Shown: positions 35,088 to 43,008 of the stretch, in pieces
How the letters are laid out: each line of letters opens with the position of its first letter
Numbering within the stretch: position 1 is the stretch's first letter
Source of the DNA: Pandoraea apista
Lineage (GTDB): Bacteria > Pseudomonadota > Gammaproteobacteria > Burkholderiales > Burkholderiaceae
Reading direction: 5' to 3'
Assembly: GCF_001465595.2 (NCBI RefSeq)
Contig: NZ_CP013481.2
Span: forward strand, 992,001 to 1,056,000
DNA: 64,000 bases
Notes under the pieces: generated by a model
Databases searched by the model: none
What the model saw: only the letters and a program-made list of their open reading frames with translations
What the model was told of the DNA's origin: nothing
Position numbers and translations under genes: made by a program

Positions 35088-35557
35088 GCCGGTGTCTCCC
35101 GAAAGCCGGTCTGGCCGGAATTCAGGAACGTCATGCAACACCTCCCTGGCGTCGCGATTTTTATCTCGATAATCGAGCGATCGGCTCGCGCGATTCCCTT
35201 TGTTTATCAATTGGTTATAAGCGCAATTCTGCCACGGGGAAAGGAGGTGCGGACAAGGGAAAACGCGGGGGGGTGAAGGGGTTCCGAAAACGCCTCGGTA
35301 CGCGCATGCTGTGCATGGTTGCCCGGCAACGAAAGGTGTTGAACCGCAGTCGCAAGCGACAGCAAACTATCCGCTCACTCCGGTTCCGGCCATCTCGTTC
35401 ATATGGCCTGCGGGCGGCCCGTTCGGTATGATGCGGCCTGATTCAAGCGGGGGACTGTGCGAACGCGTGCACGGGACAGGGTGTGCATGTCCGCCCCCGA
35501 TTCACTTTTCGGCAAAGGAAGACAGCGTTGCATTGCGTCTGGACATCGACAAGCGGT
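35088..35557. other. Divergent intergenic region of the c-di-GMP locus
   Basis: About 470 bp with no supported gene. It holds the promoters of the EAL gene (leftward) and yfiR (rightward). A CTCGATAATCGAG-like dyad lies around 35164-35177. The ATG at 35483 in the yfiR frame is less likely than 35558, because it would place about 25 non-hydrophobic residues before the signal peptide. Confidence 0.5.
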
Positions 35558-36166
35558 ATGGCACGAAGCAACTGGCGCGAGCGCCGGTCGCCTCACCGTC
35601 TGCATGTGCGTTTTGCGTGCCTGCTGCTGCTCGTTTGCTGGGCAGCACTCGGCAATGCCGTCGCGCAGACGCCCGAGCTCACCACACCCGCTGCGGCGAA
35701 TACCGCCAATACAGCCAGCACGCGGGACGCCAACGTGCGACAAGTGGTGCTCGGCATTATCAGCTTTACCCGCTGGCCGACACCCCCGGCCAAAGTGCGC
35801 CTGTGCGTGAGCGGTAACACCGAATACGCGCGCGACCTGCTCTCGGGATCGTTGCCGAGCAGTGGTCTGCCGGTCGAGGCGCAACGCATGTCGGTTGCCG
35901 AACCCGCAATTGGTTCGCAGTGCGACGTGTTATATCTCGGTACCATGACGGACGCCGAGCGCCGGCAAGTGCTGGCGAATATTGCCGGTCACCCTGTTTT
36001 GACCATCAGCGAGCGAAACGACTCGTGTACGGCGGGGGCGATGTTCTGTCTGAACGTCGACCCCGATCGGGTGACCTTCGACATTAACCTCGACACCGTC
36101 GCGCGCAGCGGTGTACGTGTCCACCCCAACGTGCTGAAGCTGGCGCGAAAGCCGGGGACACCATGA
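35558..36166 (+). CDS. yfiR: YfiR-family periplasmic repressor of a diguanylate cyclase
   Basis: A 202-residue protein with an arginine-rich n-region and signal peptide (HVRFACLLLLVCWAALGNAVAQ). The mature domain matches YfiR: VRQVVLGIISFTRWP, then LCVSGNTEYA and CDVLYLG. Four cysteines, at 83, 122, 157 and 164, have the same separations (39 and 7 residues) as the two disulfide pairs known in Pseudomonas YfiR. YfiR sits in the periplasm and holds YfiN inactive. Its stop overlaps the yfiN ATG by 4 nt. Assignment rests on the sequence plus the gene order R-N-B. Confidence 0.9.
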   Translation: MARSNWRERRSPHRLHVRFACLLLLVCWAALGNAVAQTPELTTPAAANTANTASTRDANVRQVVLGIISFTRWPTPPAKVRLCVSGNTEYARDLLSGSLPSSGLPVEAQRMSVAEPAIGSQCDVLYLGTMTDAERRQVLANIAGHPVLTISERNDSCTAGAMFCLNVDPDRVTFDINLDTVARSGVRVHPNVLKLARKPGTP

Positions 36167-37548
36167 CGACTCCACGCCCCCCAACCCCCCCTATGCCTCC
36201 TGGTCAAGGCGAACCCGTCGCCGGGTTGCTGCCGCCCCTCATTTCCTCCGACATGCCGGCCGATGGCGATCATGAGCCGCCGCCTGCCGCGCGGCCAGCC
36301 ATGATGCAAGCGTCGGGTCGCCACCGTCGACCGTCGTTGCAGCGCGTGTTGCGCCGCACGCATTTGCGCCTGGCCGTCTCCGCAGTGGTGCTGGCGGCCG
36401 TTGCGCTCTCGCTGGTTGCGTGGCTCGCATTGCGCGCGTATGCCGAAAACAACCTGATGCTTATCGGGCGCTCGCTTGCCTATACCGCAGAGGCGGCGGT
36501 CGTGTTCGGAGACCGCGTCGCCGCGCAAGAGGCGATTGCGACGATCGCCAACGATGAAGATGTCTTTCAGGTGCGCGTGCTCGACGCGAGCAATGCGCAG
36601 TTTGCGCTGTGGCGCAGGCGCGATGGCAGTACGCTTGCACAAGTCGAACGCATGGTGGCCGATATTGCGCTGCCCGGCCCGGTTACGCTGCCGATACGTC
36701 ACGACGCCAAGGTTGTCGGCTATGTCGAAGTGCAGGGCGAGGGGCATCAGTTCTTCGTTTTCCTGCTTAGTGGTGTGGGCGGGATGCTGGCCTGCCTGCT
36801 GGTAACGTTTGCGGTGTCGAACGTGCTGGCAAAGCGAATGCATCGCGATATCGTCAAGCCGTTGCGCGCACTTGCCGAAGTGGCGCACGCGGTGCGCCGC
36901 GAGCGGGCGTTCCACCAGCTCGTGGCCGCCACGCCGCTGGCCGAACTCAAGGAACTTGGCGATGACTTCAACGCGCTGCTCGACGAATTCGAGGGATGGC
37001 AAAATCACTTACGCGCGCAGAACGCCACGCTTGCGCATCAGGCAAATCACGATCCGCTGACGGGGCTGCCGAACCGGTCGTATTTCGAATCGAAACTTGC
37101 GCAAGCGCTGGCCGATGCGCACGACCTTGGGACACACGTTGCGTTGTTGTATCTCGATAGCGACCGCTTCAAGGAAATCAACGACCAGCTGGGGCACGGT
37201 GCCGGCGACGCCGTGCTCGTGGCGATTGCCGAGCGTTTGCGCCAGCCGTTGCGCGAGGGCGATCTGGTGGCGCGTCTGGGCGGCGACGAATTCGCCGTCA
37301 TGCTGCCGGGGGTGCGACAGACCTCGAATGCGGTGCGGCTCGCGCAAAGCCTGCTGGTGGCAATGGAAAAGCCGGTGACGCTGCCCGATGGCGGCGAAAT
37401 CGTGACATCGATGAGTATCGGCGTGGCGTTGTACCCGACCCACGCCAACGACGCGCCCGCACTATTACGCGTAGCGGACGCGGCAATGTATCAGGCCAAG
37501 CGTGCCGGCGTAGGCACATGGCATGTTGCGGAAAGCCCCAAGAGATAA
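36163..37548 (+). CDS. yfiN: YfiN/TpbB-type membrane diguanylate cyclase
   Basis: A 461-residue membrane enzyme that makes c-di-GMP from two GTP. Order: a 60-residue Pro-rich N-terminal tail, helix about 68-92, a periplasmic sensor of about 100 residues (YTAEAAVVFGDRVAAQEAIATIANDEDVFQVRVLD), helix about 197-220, HAMP about 222-275 and GGDEF about 285-455. GGDEF is intact at 373-377, and the product-inhibition site RxxD is at R364-D367, five residues before it. YfiR represses it through the periplasmic domain, and YfiB relieves this. The long N-terminal tail is unusual for YfiN, but the 4-nt overlap with yfiR supports this start. Confidence 0.93.
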   Translation: MTTPRPPTPPMPPGQGEPVAGLLPPLISSDMPADGDHEPPPAARPAMMQASGRHRRPSLQRVLRRTHLRLAVSAVVLAAVALSLVAWLALRAYAENNLMLIGRSLAYTAEAAVVFGDRVAAQEAIATIANDEDVFQVRVLDASNAQFALWRRRDGSTLAQVERMVADIALPGPVTLPIRHDAKVVGYVEVQGEGHQFFVFLLSGVGGMLACLLVTFAVSNVLAKRMHRDIVKPLRALAEVAHAVRRERAFHQLVAATPLAELKELGDDFNALLDEFEGWQNHLRAQNATLAHQANHDPLTGLPNRSYFESKLAQALADAHDLGTHVALLYLDSDRFKEINDQLGHGAGDAVLVAIAERLRQPLREGDLVARLGGDEFAVMLPGVRQTSNAVRLAQSLLVAMEKPVTLPDGGEIVTSMSIGVALYPTHANDAPALLRVADAAMYQAKRAGVGTWHVAESPKR

Positions 37549-37628
37549 GGTGGCGCGCAGCACGTAAGCTGAAAGACACCATCAACATAAATGACGGCCG
37601 GATTACACAACGCAATGGGGAATTGGTA

Positions 37629-38210
37629 TTGGACTTCGCTGTTGATACACACGATTCACACTCACGCCCGCTGAGCCACGCGCTCGCGGCCGCTTTCGTT
37701 CGCGCCTTGGCCCGCGGGATACCCCTGGCGCGCAGGTTCCTCGGGATCGTTTGCCTGCTGGGCTTCGGTGCGCTGGCCGGTTGTCAGACCACGCCCGTCC
37801 ACGGACTGACCCCCGAGCAGATCGCGGCGCTGAAGGCCGAAGGTTTCAAACAGACCGACGAAGGCTGGGAGTTCGGTATGTCCGACACCGTGCTCTTCGA
37901 TTCCGATCAGTTCATGGTGCGTGAGTCTGCACGGCAGACCGTCTCGCGTATCGGTAAAACGTTGGTGAAGGTCGGGCTGAACGAGGTTCGCATCTATGGC
38001 TATACCGACTCGTTGGGAAGCGACACGTACAACGAACAGCTCTCGGCACGCCGTGCCGACGCCGTTGCCGGTGTGCTGGTCGAGGCGGGCATGCAACGCG
38101 CGGGCATTCAGACGATCGGCGCCGGCAAGCGTAATCCGGTCGCGGATAACAGCACGCCCGCGGGCCGTGCGCAGAACCGGCGCGTCGCGATCGTCATTTC
38201 CACGCGCTGA
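37629..38210 (+). CDS. yfiB: YfiB-like OmpA-domain outer-membrane lipoprotein
   Basis: An OmpA-like protein. A lipobox LAGC follows the hydrophobic FLGIVCLLGFGA. The C-terminal domain has the peptidoglycan-binding pattern IYGYTDSLGSDTYNEQLSARRADAV ... PAGRAQNRRVAIVI. In the YfiRNB system, YfiB sits in the outer membrane and sequesters YfiR when the envelope is stressed, which frees YfiN. No ATG fits well. I chose TTG 37629 because GGGGA lies 7 nt before it. Other options are ATG 37518, which overlaps yfiN, and TTG 37707, which would place the lipid Cys at residue 26. The product is firm; the start is not. Confidence 0.82.
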   Translation: MDFAVDTHDSHSRPLSHALAAAFVRALARGIPLARRFLGIVCLLGFGALAGCQTTPVHGLTPEQIAALKAEGFKQTDEGWEFGMSDTVLFDSDQFMVRESARQTVSRIGKTLVKVGLNEVRIYGYTDSLGSDTYNEQLSARRADAVAGVLVEAGMQRAGIQTIGAGKRNPVADNSTPAGRAQNRRVAIVISTR

Positions 38211-38357
38211 GTGTTTTCGGGATGCCGGGTTTCGACACGCCAAACCGCGTGTCGCCCGGTGCACACGAGCAGTACGTCAGCGTTTGGCACGGGCCACAAT
38301 CAGGCACAATGGCGGCTGTCGCCGGTCGAATCCGGCCGAATTGCCTACGTTGTCCCG

Positions 38358-39701
38358 ATGCTCCCGACGTCTCTGATCCACCGGTCCTCTTCCGCCGACG
38401 GTATGCGCCGAACGCTTCGTGCATCCTGTGCATCCCGTGCCCTTCGCGCACTGAGGGCGACGCTGAGCGGCGCGTGCTTCGCGCTCGCGATCATGGGCGT
38501 GCCGTCGTCGGTCCTCGCGCAGAACGCCCGCGTCGGCGCGTGGGCGACGGCGCCGCAAGCGGTAGCGCAGCATCCGGCAGCCCCGTCGTTCAATCGGGCG
38601 CCGGCCGCAGGCGGACGCACCGTCCGTCAGATCGTCTATCCCACCCTCTCCGGCAACGACGTTCGGGTGCGTTTCTCTAACGCCTATGGCACGCAGCCGC
38701 TGATGATCGAGCGTGCGAGCCTCGCGATATCTTCGCGGGGCGCGGCCATTAACGCCGACAGCGTCCGGCTGTTGACGTTCGGGGGGCAGCCGACGGCGAA
38801 GATCGCGCCCGGCGCGTCGCTCGAAAGCGACCCGCTGCCGTTCGCCGTGCGTGCCGGAACGCCACTGGCGGTCAGCCTCTTTACACGTGAGTCCCAGCCG
38901 CCGACGACGTGGCACAAGATCGCGCAGCAGACTGCATTTCTGAGCGGCACAGGCGATTTCGTCGACGCGGCGCAGGCGTCGGTATTTCCCACTCGTTTCA
39001 CGAACACGCTATGGCTCGCCGGGCTCAGTGTCGTGCCGGACACCCCCGCGTACGCCATTGTCGCTATCGGCGACTCGATCACGGACGGCATGCGTAGCAC
39101 GTTGAACGCTAACCGGCGCTGGCCGGACGGGCTGGCGCGGCGGCTGGAGAGTGCCGGGCGGCGCGACGTTGCGGTGCTCAATCTCGGTATCAGCGGTAAT
39201 CGTCTGCTGCATGATTCGGCCTGCTACGGCGAGCGTCTCGTCGCGCGTTTCCGCCGCGATGCGCTGGAGCAACCGGGCGTGCGAACCGTCATTGTGCAGA
39301 TCGGTATCAACGACATCAACTTCGGCTACGTGCCACCCCACGGCGGTCTCGACTGCGACGTGCCCCATGTGATCGTGACCGCGCCGGAAATGATTGCCGG
39401 ATATCAGGCGCTGATCGCCGCGGCACGCGCGCGCAACGTCCGCATACTCGGAACGACGATTCCACCGGGTAAGCTGCCGCCCGAGCGAGAGGCCGTGCGT
39501 GAGGCTGTCAATCAATGGGTGCGTACGGGCGGTGCGTTCGATGGCGTTATCGATTTCGATGCTGCCCTGCGCGATCCGGCGCAGCCCACGCGTATGTTGC
39601 CGCGTCTGGATAGCGGCGACGGCACGCACCCGAGCGATGCCGGCTACGCCGCCATGGCGGATGCCGTATCGCTGCCGCTGGTGCTCGGCGGGGTCAGGTA
39701 A
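38358..39701 (+). CDS. Secreted SGNH/GDSL hydrolase
   Basis: About 447 residues. A signal peptide (LRATLSGACFALAIMGVPSSVLAQ) follows a basic start. The N-terminal third is a beta-rich domain, and the catalytic half is a GDSL_2-type SGNH fold: block I IGDSITDG, block II GISGNRL, block III GINDI and block V DGTHPSDAGY. Together they supply the Ser, Gly, Asn and Asp/His residues. Such enzymes cut esters of sugars, lipids or aryl groups. ATG 38403 is an equally good start because it also precedes the signal peptide. No operon partner; substrate unknown. Confidence 0.85.
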   Translation: MLPTSLIHRSSSADGMRRTLRASCASRALRALRATLSGACFALAIMGVPSSVLAQNARVGAWATAPQAVAQHPAAPSFNRAPAAGGRTVRQIVYPTLSGNDVRVRFSNAYGTQPLMIERASLAISSRGAAINADSVRLLTFGGQPTAKIAPGASLESDPLPFAVRAGTPLAVSLFTRESQPPTTWHKIAQQTAFLSGTGDFVDAAQASVFPTRFTNTLWLAGLSVVPDTPAYAIVAIGDSITDGMRSTLNANRRWPDGLARRLESAGRRDVAVLNLGISGNRLLHDSACYGERLVARFRRDALEQPGVRTVIVQIGINDINFGYVPPHGGLDCDVPHVIVTAPEMIAGYQALIAAARARNVRILGTTIPPGKLPPEREAVREAVNQWVRTGGAFDGVIDFDAALRDPAQPTRMLPRLDSGDGTHPSDAGYAAMADAVSLPLVLGGVR

Positions 39702-39740
39702 CGCCTCGGGTAATGTGCGGGTAATACGCGGGCAGGCACG

Positions 39741-40403
39741 TCAGCGTTCGCGCTGAACACCGATCGTCACCTGCTGCAAACGCGCTACATCGGGCGAGCG
39801 CAGCCATTCCGGGTGAGCGAGGCAGTGGCGGAACAACGCTGTGGCATCGTCTCCCCAATACAACTCCCCCTCGTAGGCGAACGTCGGCACCCCGAATATC
39901 CCTGCGGCAATCGCCGTTTCGGTGTTCGTGCGCAGGGCCGCCTTGGTCTCGGGCGCTTCGGCCCGGGCGATGGCGTCGTCGGCCGGGAGACCGAGACGCT
40001 CACATAAGTCTTGCCAGCCCTGTGCATCGGTGACATCGCGACCTTCGGCCCAGATGAAGCGGAAAATCGTACGCACGACGTCATGGGTGGCGCCGAGCGC
40101 TACCGCCAGCCGCAGCACACGTATCGGATGAAACGGATGCACCGGCGGCATGCGAAACGCGATGCCGTCTTGCTCGGCGCGGAATTGCGCCATGCGGTAC
40201 GTGAAGATGCGCTTATGGGGGGTCTCGGCCGGCCCCTGCGTTTTCAGATGCGCGAGGATCGCGCCCAGCACGATCGGCTTGAGGTCGATGGCGAGCGAGC
40301 GCGGCAGCGTGTCGAAACGCTCGAATTGCAGATAGGCGAACGGGGAAGCGAAATCGAAATACCACTGCGCGCGGGGCACGGCGGCGTCGGCGGCTTGTGA
40401 CAT
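39741..40403 (-). CDS. 2-hydroxychromene-2-carboxylate isomerase (DsbA/GST-kappa family)
   Basis: A 220-residue soluble protein of the HCCA-isomerase family. It starts with a thioredoxin-fold strand and the motif WYFDFASPFAYLQFER, where Ser replaces the DsbA Cys. Further marks are VHPFHPIRVLRLAVALG and the cis-Pro segment GIFGVPTFAYEGELYWGDD. Known members use glutathione to isomerise 2-hydroxychromene-2-carboxylate in naphthalene-type breakdown. No aromatic pathway genes are near, so the true substrate may be different. It is divergent from the YeiH-like gene. Confidence 0.88.
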   Translation of the reverse strand: MSQAADAAVPRAQWYFDFASPFAYLQFERFDTLPRSLAIDLKPIVLGAILAHLKTQGPAETPHKRIFTYRMAQFRAEQDGIAFRMPPVHPFHPIRVLRLAVALGATHDVVRTIFRFIWAEGRDVTDAQGWQDLCERLGLPADDAIARAEAPETKAALRTNTETAIAAGIFGVPTFAYEGELYWGDDATALFRHCLAHPEWLRSPDVARLQQVTIGVQRER

Positions 40404-40546
40404 GAGGCATGGTCTCCGTATCGGAATGCTGGACGCTCTTTCAGGCGGCTTCGAAGAGTGTAGCGGCCCACGGGCGACGGTTGCATCCGTCTTCCTCCGT
40501 GCTGCGCGGGAAAAATGCCAATTATTCAGAGGGTTGTGCGATAAAT

Positions 40547-40586
40547 CGATAATTATCGGTTATTTGGATATATCGTATCCGATATA
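40547..40586. promoter_or_regulatory. Two perfect dyads upstream of the YeiH-like gene
   Basis: CGATAATTATCG is a perfect 12-bp palindrome at 40547-40558. TATATCG (40569-40575) and CGATATA (40580-40586) form a perfect inverted repeat 11 bp further on. Both lie in a distinctly AT-rich 100-bp stretch before the gene at 40648 and look like binding sites for one or two dimeric regulators. No regulator gene is adjacent. Confidence 0.6.
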
Positions 40587-40647
40587 ACGATTTTTATTAT
40601 CGAAGCGGAGTTTTTAGACTTGTAGTCATTCCAGAGGAGTGCCTGCA

Positions 40648-41700
40648 ATGACCACAAAAACCCATACTACCCGCCCCGCCACGGCCAGCCGGCCCGATAC
40701 GCTGGTGCCGGATCAGCAGAATCCGTGGGCCGGTCTGGTGCTGTCGACGGTGATCGCGTTTGTGGCGTTGCTGCTTGGCCGTCAGATGCCGATCATCGGC
40801 GGCCCGGTATTCGGCATCCTGCTTGGCATCATCGTTCGCAATGTGTTCTCACCCGGCGTTCGCTACGAGGCGGGCATCAAGTTTGCCTCGAAGTATGTGC
40901 TCCAGTGGTCGATCATCGCGCTTGGCTTCGGCTTGAGTTTGTCGCAAGTGGCGCATACGGGCCTGGAATCGCTGGCGGTCACGGCGGTGACCATTACCGC
41001 CGCCGGCCTGTCGGCCTGGGGGCTGGGACGCCTTCTGGGCGTGGGCGACAAGCTCAAACTGCTCATCGGCGTGGGCACGGCAATCTGCGGCGGATCGGCC
41101 ATTGCGGCGGTCACACCCATCGTCAAACCGGACGACCACGAAACGGCGTTCGCCATTTCAACCATCTTCCTGTTCAACATTGCCGCCGTGTTGCTGTTCC
41201 CGATGCTCGGTCACATGCTTCATCTGTCGGATCTGGGCTTCGGCATGTGGGCGGGCACGGCGATCAACGATACGTCGTCGGTGGTGGCTGCCGGGTATAG
41301 CTACAGCAAGGCGGCGGGCGATTACGCCACCATCGTCAAGCTCACGCGAGCCACGCTGATCATTCCGATCTGCCTGACGCTGGCTGCCATCGTGGCGTAC
41401 CGTGCCAAGCGTGCCGGTGCCGGAAACTTCAGCCTCGCCCGTATCTTCCCGTGGTTCATCCTGGGCTTCCTGATCGCGTCGGGTGTGCGCACGGCGGGTC
41501 TCGTACCGGCGGAGTTGCAGCCGTGGATTCACGACGCTGCCGAGTTCCTCATCATCGTCGCCCTGACGGCTATCGGTTTGTCGTCGAACCTGCGTCGCAT
41601 GGCGTCGACGGGTGTGCGTCCGATTCTGCTGGGATTGGGCGTGTGGGCCGCCGTGTCGGTCAGCAGCCTCGCGGTACAACTGGCGATGGGTCAACTCTGA
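40648..41700 (+). CDS. yeiH: YeiH-family putative sulfate exporter
   Basis: A 350-residue membrane protein of the UPF0324/YeiH family. About ten helices are visible, with hallmarks LLLGRQMPIIGGPVFGILLGIIVRN, IGVGTAICGGSAIAAVTPIVK, AGTAINDTSSVVAAGYSYS and TAIGLSSNLRRMASTG. The family is annotated as putative sulfate exporter; direct evidence is thin. GAGGAG (40634-40639) picks the ATG at 40648 over a GTG at 40639. The upstream gap carries two strong dyads. The gene is followed by a hairpin at 41756-41775. Confidence 0.88.
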   Translation: MTTKTHTTRPATASRPDTLVPDQQNPWAGLVLSTVIAFVALLLGRQMPIIGGPVFGILLGIIVRNVFSPGVRYEAGIKFASKYVLQWSIIALGFGLSLSQVAHTGLESLAVTAVTITAAGLSAWGLGRLLGVGDKLKLLIGVGTAICGGSAIAAVTPIVKPDDHETAFAISTIFLFNIAAVLLFPMLGHMLHLSDLGFGMWAGTAINDTSSVVAAGYSYSKAAGDYATIVKLTRATLIIPICLTLAAIVAYRAKRAGAGNFSLARIFPWFILGFLIASGVRTAGLVPAELQPWIHDAAEFLIIVALTAIGLSSNLRRMASTGVRPILLGLGVWAAVSVSSLAVQLAMGQL

Positions 41701-41755
41701 TGTCTCCGGGGTTTCCGTTGCCGCGGGCCGTGAGCGCCACTCAAGCCTAGGGCAG

Positions 41756-41820
41756 ACCCGGCGGGCAAGCCGGGTTCGGTCGCCTAAAATGAAATCACGG
41801 ATGACCGTTGGTCGTCCGTG
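41756..41820 (+). promoter_or_regulatory. Two hairpins in the leader of the small membrane protein gene
   Basis: ACCCGGC (41756-41762) pairs with GCCGGGT (41769-41775). Then CACGGATGACC (41796-41806) pairs with GGTCGTCCGTG (41810-41820) around a GTT loop, an 11-bp stem with one G-T pair. The second ends 10 bp before the CGGAGG ribosome-binding site of the gene at 41842. The first could end the YeiH transcript; the second could control translation of the small gene. There is no T-run after either. Confidence 0.5.
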
Positions 41821-41841
41821 AAGCATTTTCCGGAGGCCGTG

Positions 41842-42012
41842 ATGGCAACCTCATTCGGTGAGATCTGGTACACGGTCGGCGCACTGGTCGTAATCGCAGT
41901 GCTGGCCGCCATGGTGTGGGAGCTGGGTGTCTGGTGGACGCGGCACCCCGATCACCGCGCAGTGCAACGTCTCGAGCACGCGTGGGAGAAGATTCGCCAC
42001 CCGCGTCATTGA
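41842..42012 (+). CDS. 56-residue single-helix membrane protein
   Basis: A small protein, MATSFGEIWYTVGALVVIAVLAAMVWELGVWW, followed by a basic amphipathic tail (TRHPDHRAVQRLEHAWEKIRHPRH). It has one membrane helix at about residues 9-31 with the charged tail probably in the cytoplasm. CGGAGG at 41831-41836 gives a good ribosome-binding site 5 nt before ATG 41842. No family is recognised. The clean ribosome-binding site and helix argue that it is real. Confidence 0.65.
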   Translation: MATSFGEIWYTVGALVVIAVLAAMVWELGVWWTRHPDHRAVQRLEHAWEKIRHPRH

Positions 42013-42098
42013 GTGCCCGAGGCAGGGCAGCGGGAGACAGACTGGGAAGGCGGTAGGGCGGCTGACGTGCGTCGGCCGGCGGGAAAGTGTGTGCCGCC

Positions 42099-42992
42099 TC
42101 AGTTGAGTTTCAGATGGCCCGGAACGTCGGAATCCCAGCGTTCCAGATCTTCCAGCGGATACGGTTTGCTGCCGTGCACGGCGCGCTTGAAGCGGCTCTT
42201 GCCGCTGGGCCGGGGCACGTTGGGCAGGGCGGCGCCGGCCGGCGTGCCCGCCAGATCCAGGTAGCCGCGTTTGAATTCCGCCTGCGTCATTCCCCACTTC
42301 ATCAGAAATTCGCGGCTCCCGCGATTTTTCACCACGCGGCCCGTCGACCGGCAGCCGAAGTGATACACCACGCTCTTGCCAACGATGCGGAACGTGCGGC
42401 AACCCACGAGCCACAACTTCATCAGGAAGTCGTCGTCGCTGCTCATGCCCGGGCCGAACTCGATGCTGTAGCCGCCAACGAGATGCCACAGGCTGCGGCT
42501 CACGAGGGTGGGCTGCGTGGGTACACCGTTGACGTCCTCACGGCCGAGCGACGCTGCGAAGGCGAGCAGGGCGGCTTCGTCGAACGTTTCCGTTGTCGTG
42601 CCGAAGTCTCGCGAGACCACCTGATTGCTGGCGCCGGCGTTCGGCTCGATCATCACCGACGAGAGGTAGTACACCGGCGTGTCGAGCGCGCGGGCGGCGT
42701 CAATGAGTGCAGTATCCCAGCCGGGCGTGACGAACATGTCGTCGTTCAGAAAGAGCAACTGATCGTGCGACGCGAGCGGCGCGAGCTGGTTGAGCGCCAG
42801 ACAGACGCCCACGTTGCCGGTGCTGTGTGTGTGGCGCAGACCCTGTTCCCGGACCCATTCGAGCGTGCCGTCGCTGCCGTCGTTCACGTGAACGAGGATC
42901 TCGTGCGCCTCGCCGGAGTGACGGCGAACGCTGTCGATACACAACTTGAGGAACGGCAGGTTGTTCCAGGTCGGGATCAGGATACTTAGCAT
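42099..42992 (-). CDS. Family 2 glycosyltransferase
   Basis: A 297-residue GT-A fold glycosyltransferase. It opens MLSILIPTWNNLPFLKLCIDSV, followed by ILVHVNDGSDGTLEWV and LLFLNDDMFVTPGWD; NDD takes the place of the DxD metal motif. The second half carries VSRSLWHLVGGYSIEFGPGMSSDDDFLMKLW, the acceptor-side loop. There is no membrane segment. The start at 42992 is fixed by the family N-terminus and lies 16 bp after the O-antigen ligase stop on the same strand. The pair probably works on lipopolysaccharide or another surface glycan; the sugar is unknown. Confidence 0.9.
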   Translation of the reverse strand: MLSILIPTWNNLPFLKLCIDSVRRHSGEAHEILVHVNDGSDGTLEWVREQGLRHTHSTGNVGVCLALNQLAPLASHDQLLFLNDDMFVTPGWDTALIDAARALDTPVYYLSSVMIEPNAGASNQVVSRDFGTTTETFDEAALLAFAASLGREDVNGVPTQPTLVSRSLWHLVGGYSIEFGPGMSSDDDFLMKLWLVGCRTFRIVGKSVVYHFGCRSTGRVVKNRGSREFLMKWGMTQAEFKRGYLDLAGTPAGAALPNVPRPSGKSRFKRAVHGSKPYPLEDLERWDSDVPGHLKLN

Positions 42993-43008
42993 GTAGGGAG
43001 CAGCGCGG

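Noticed and set aside
35483..35557. Upstream ATG for yfiR at 35483
   Set aside because: It would add 25 polar residues before the signal peptide.
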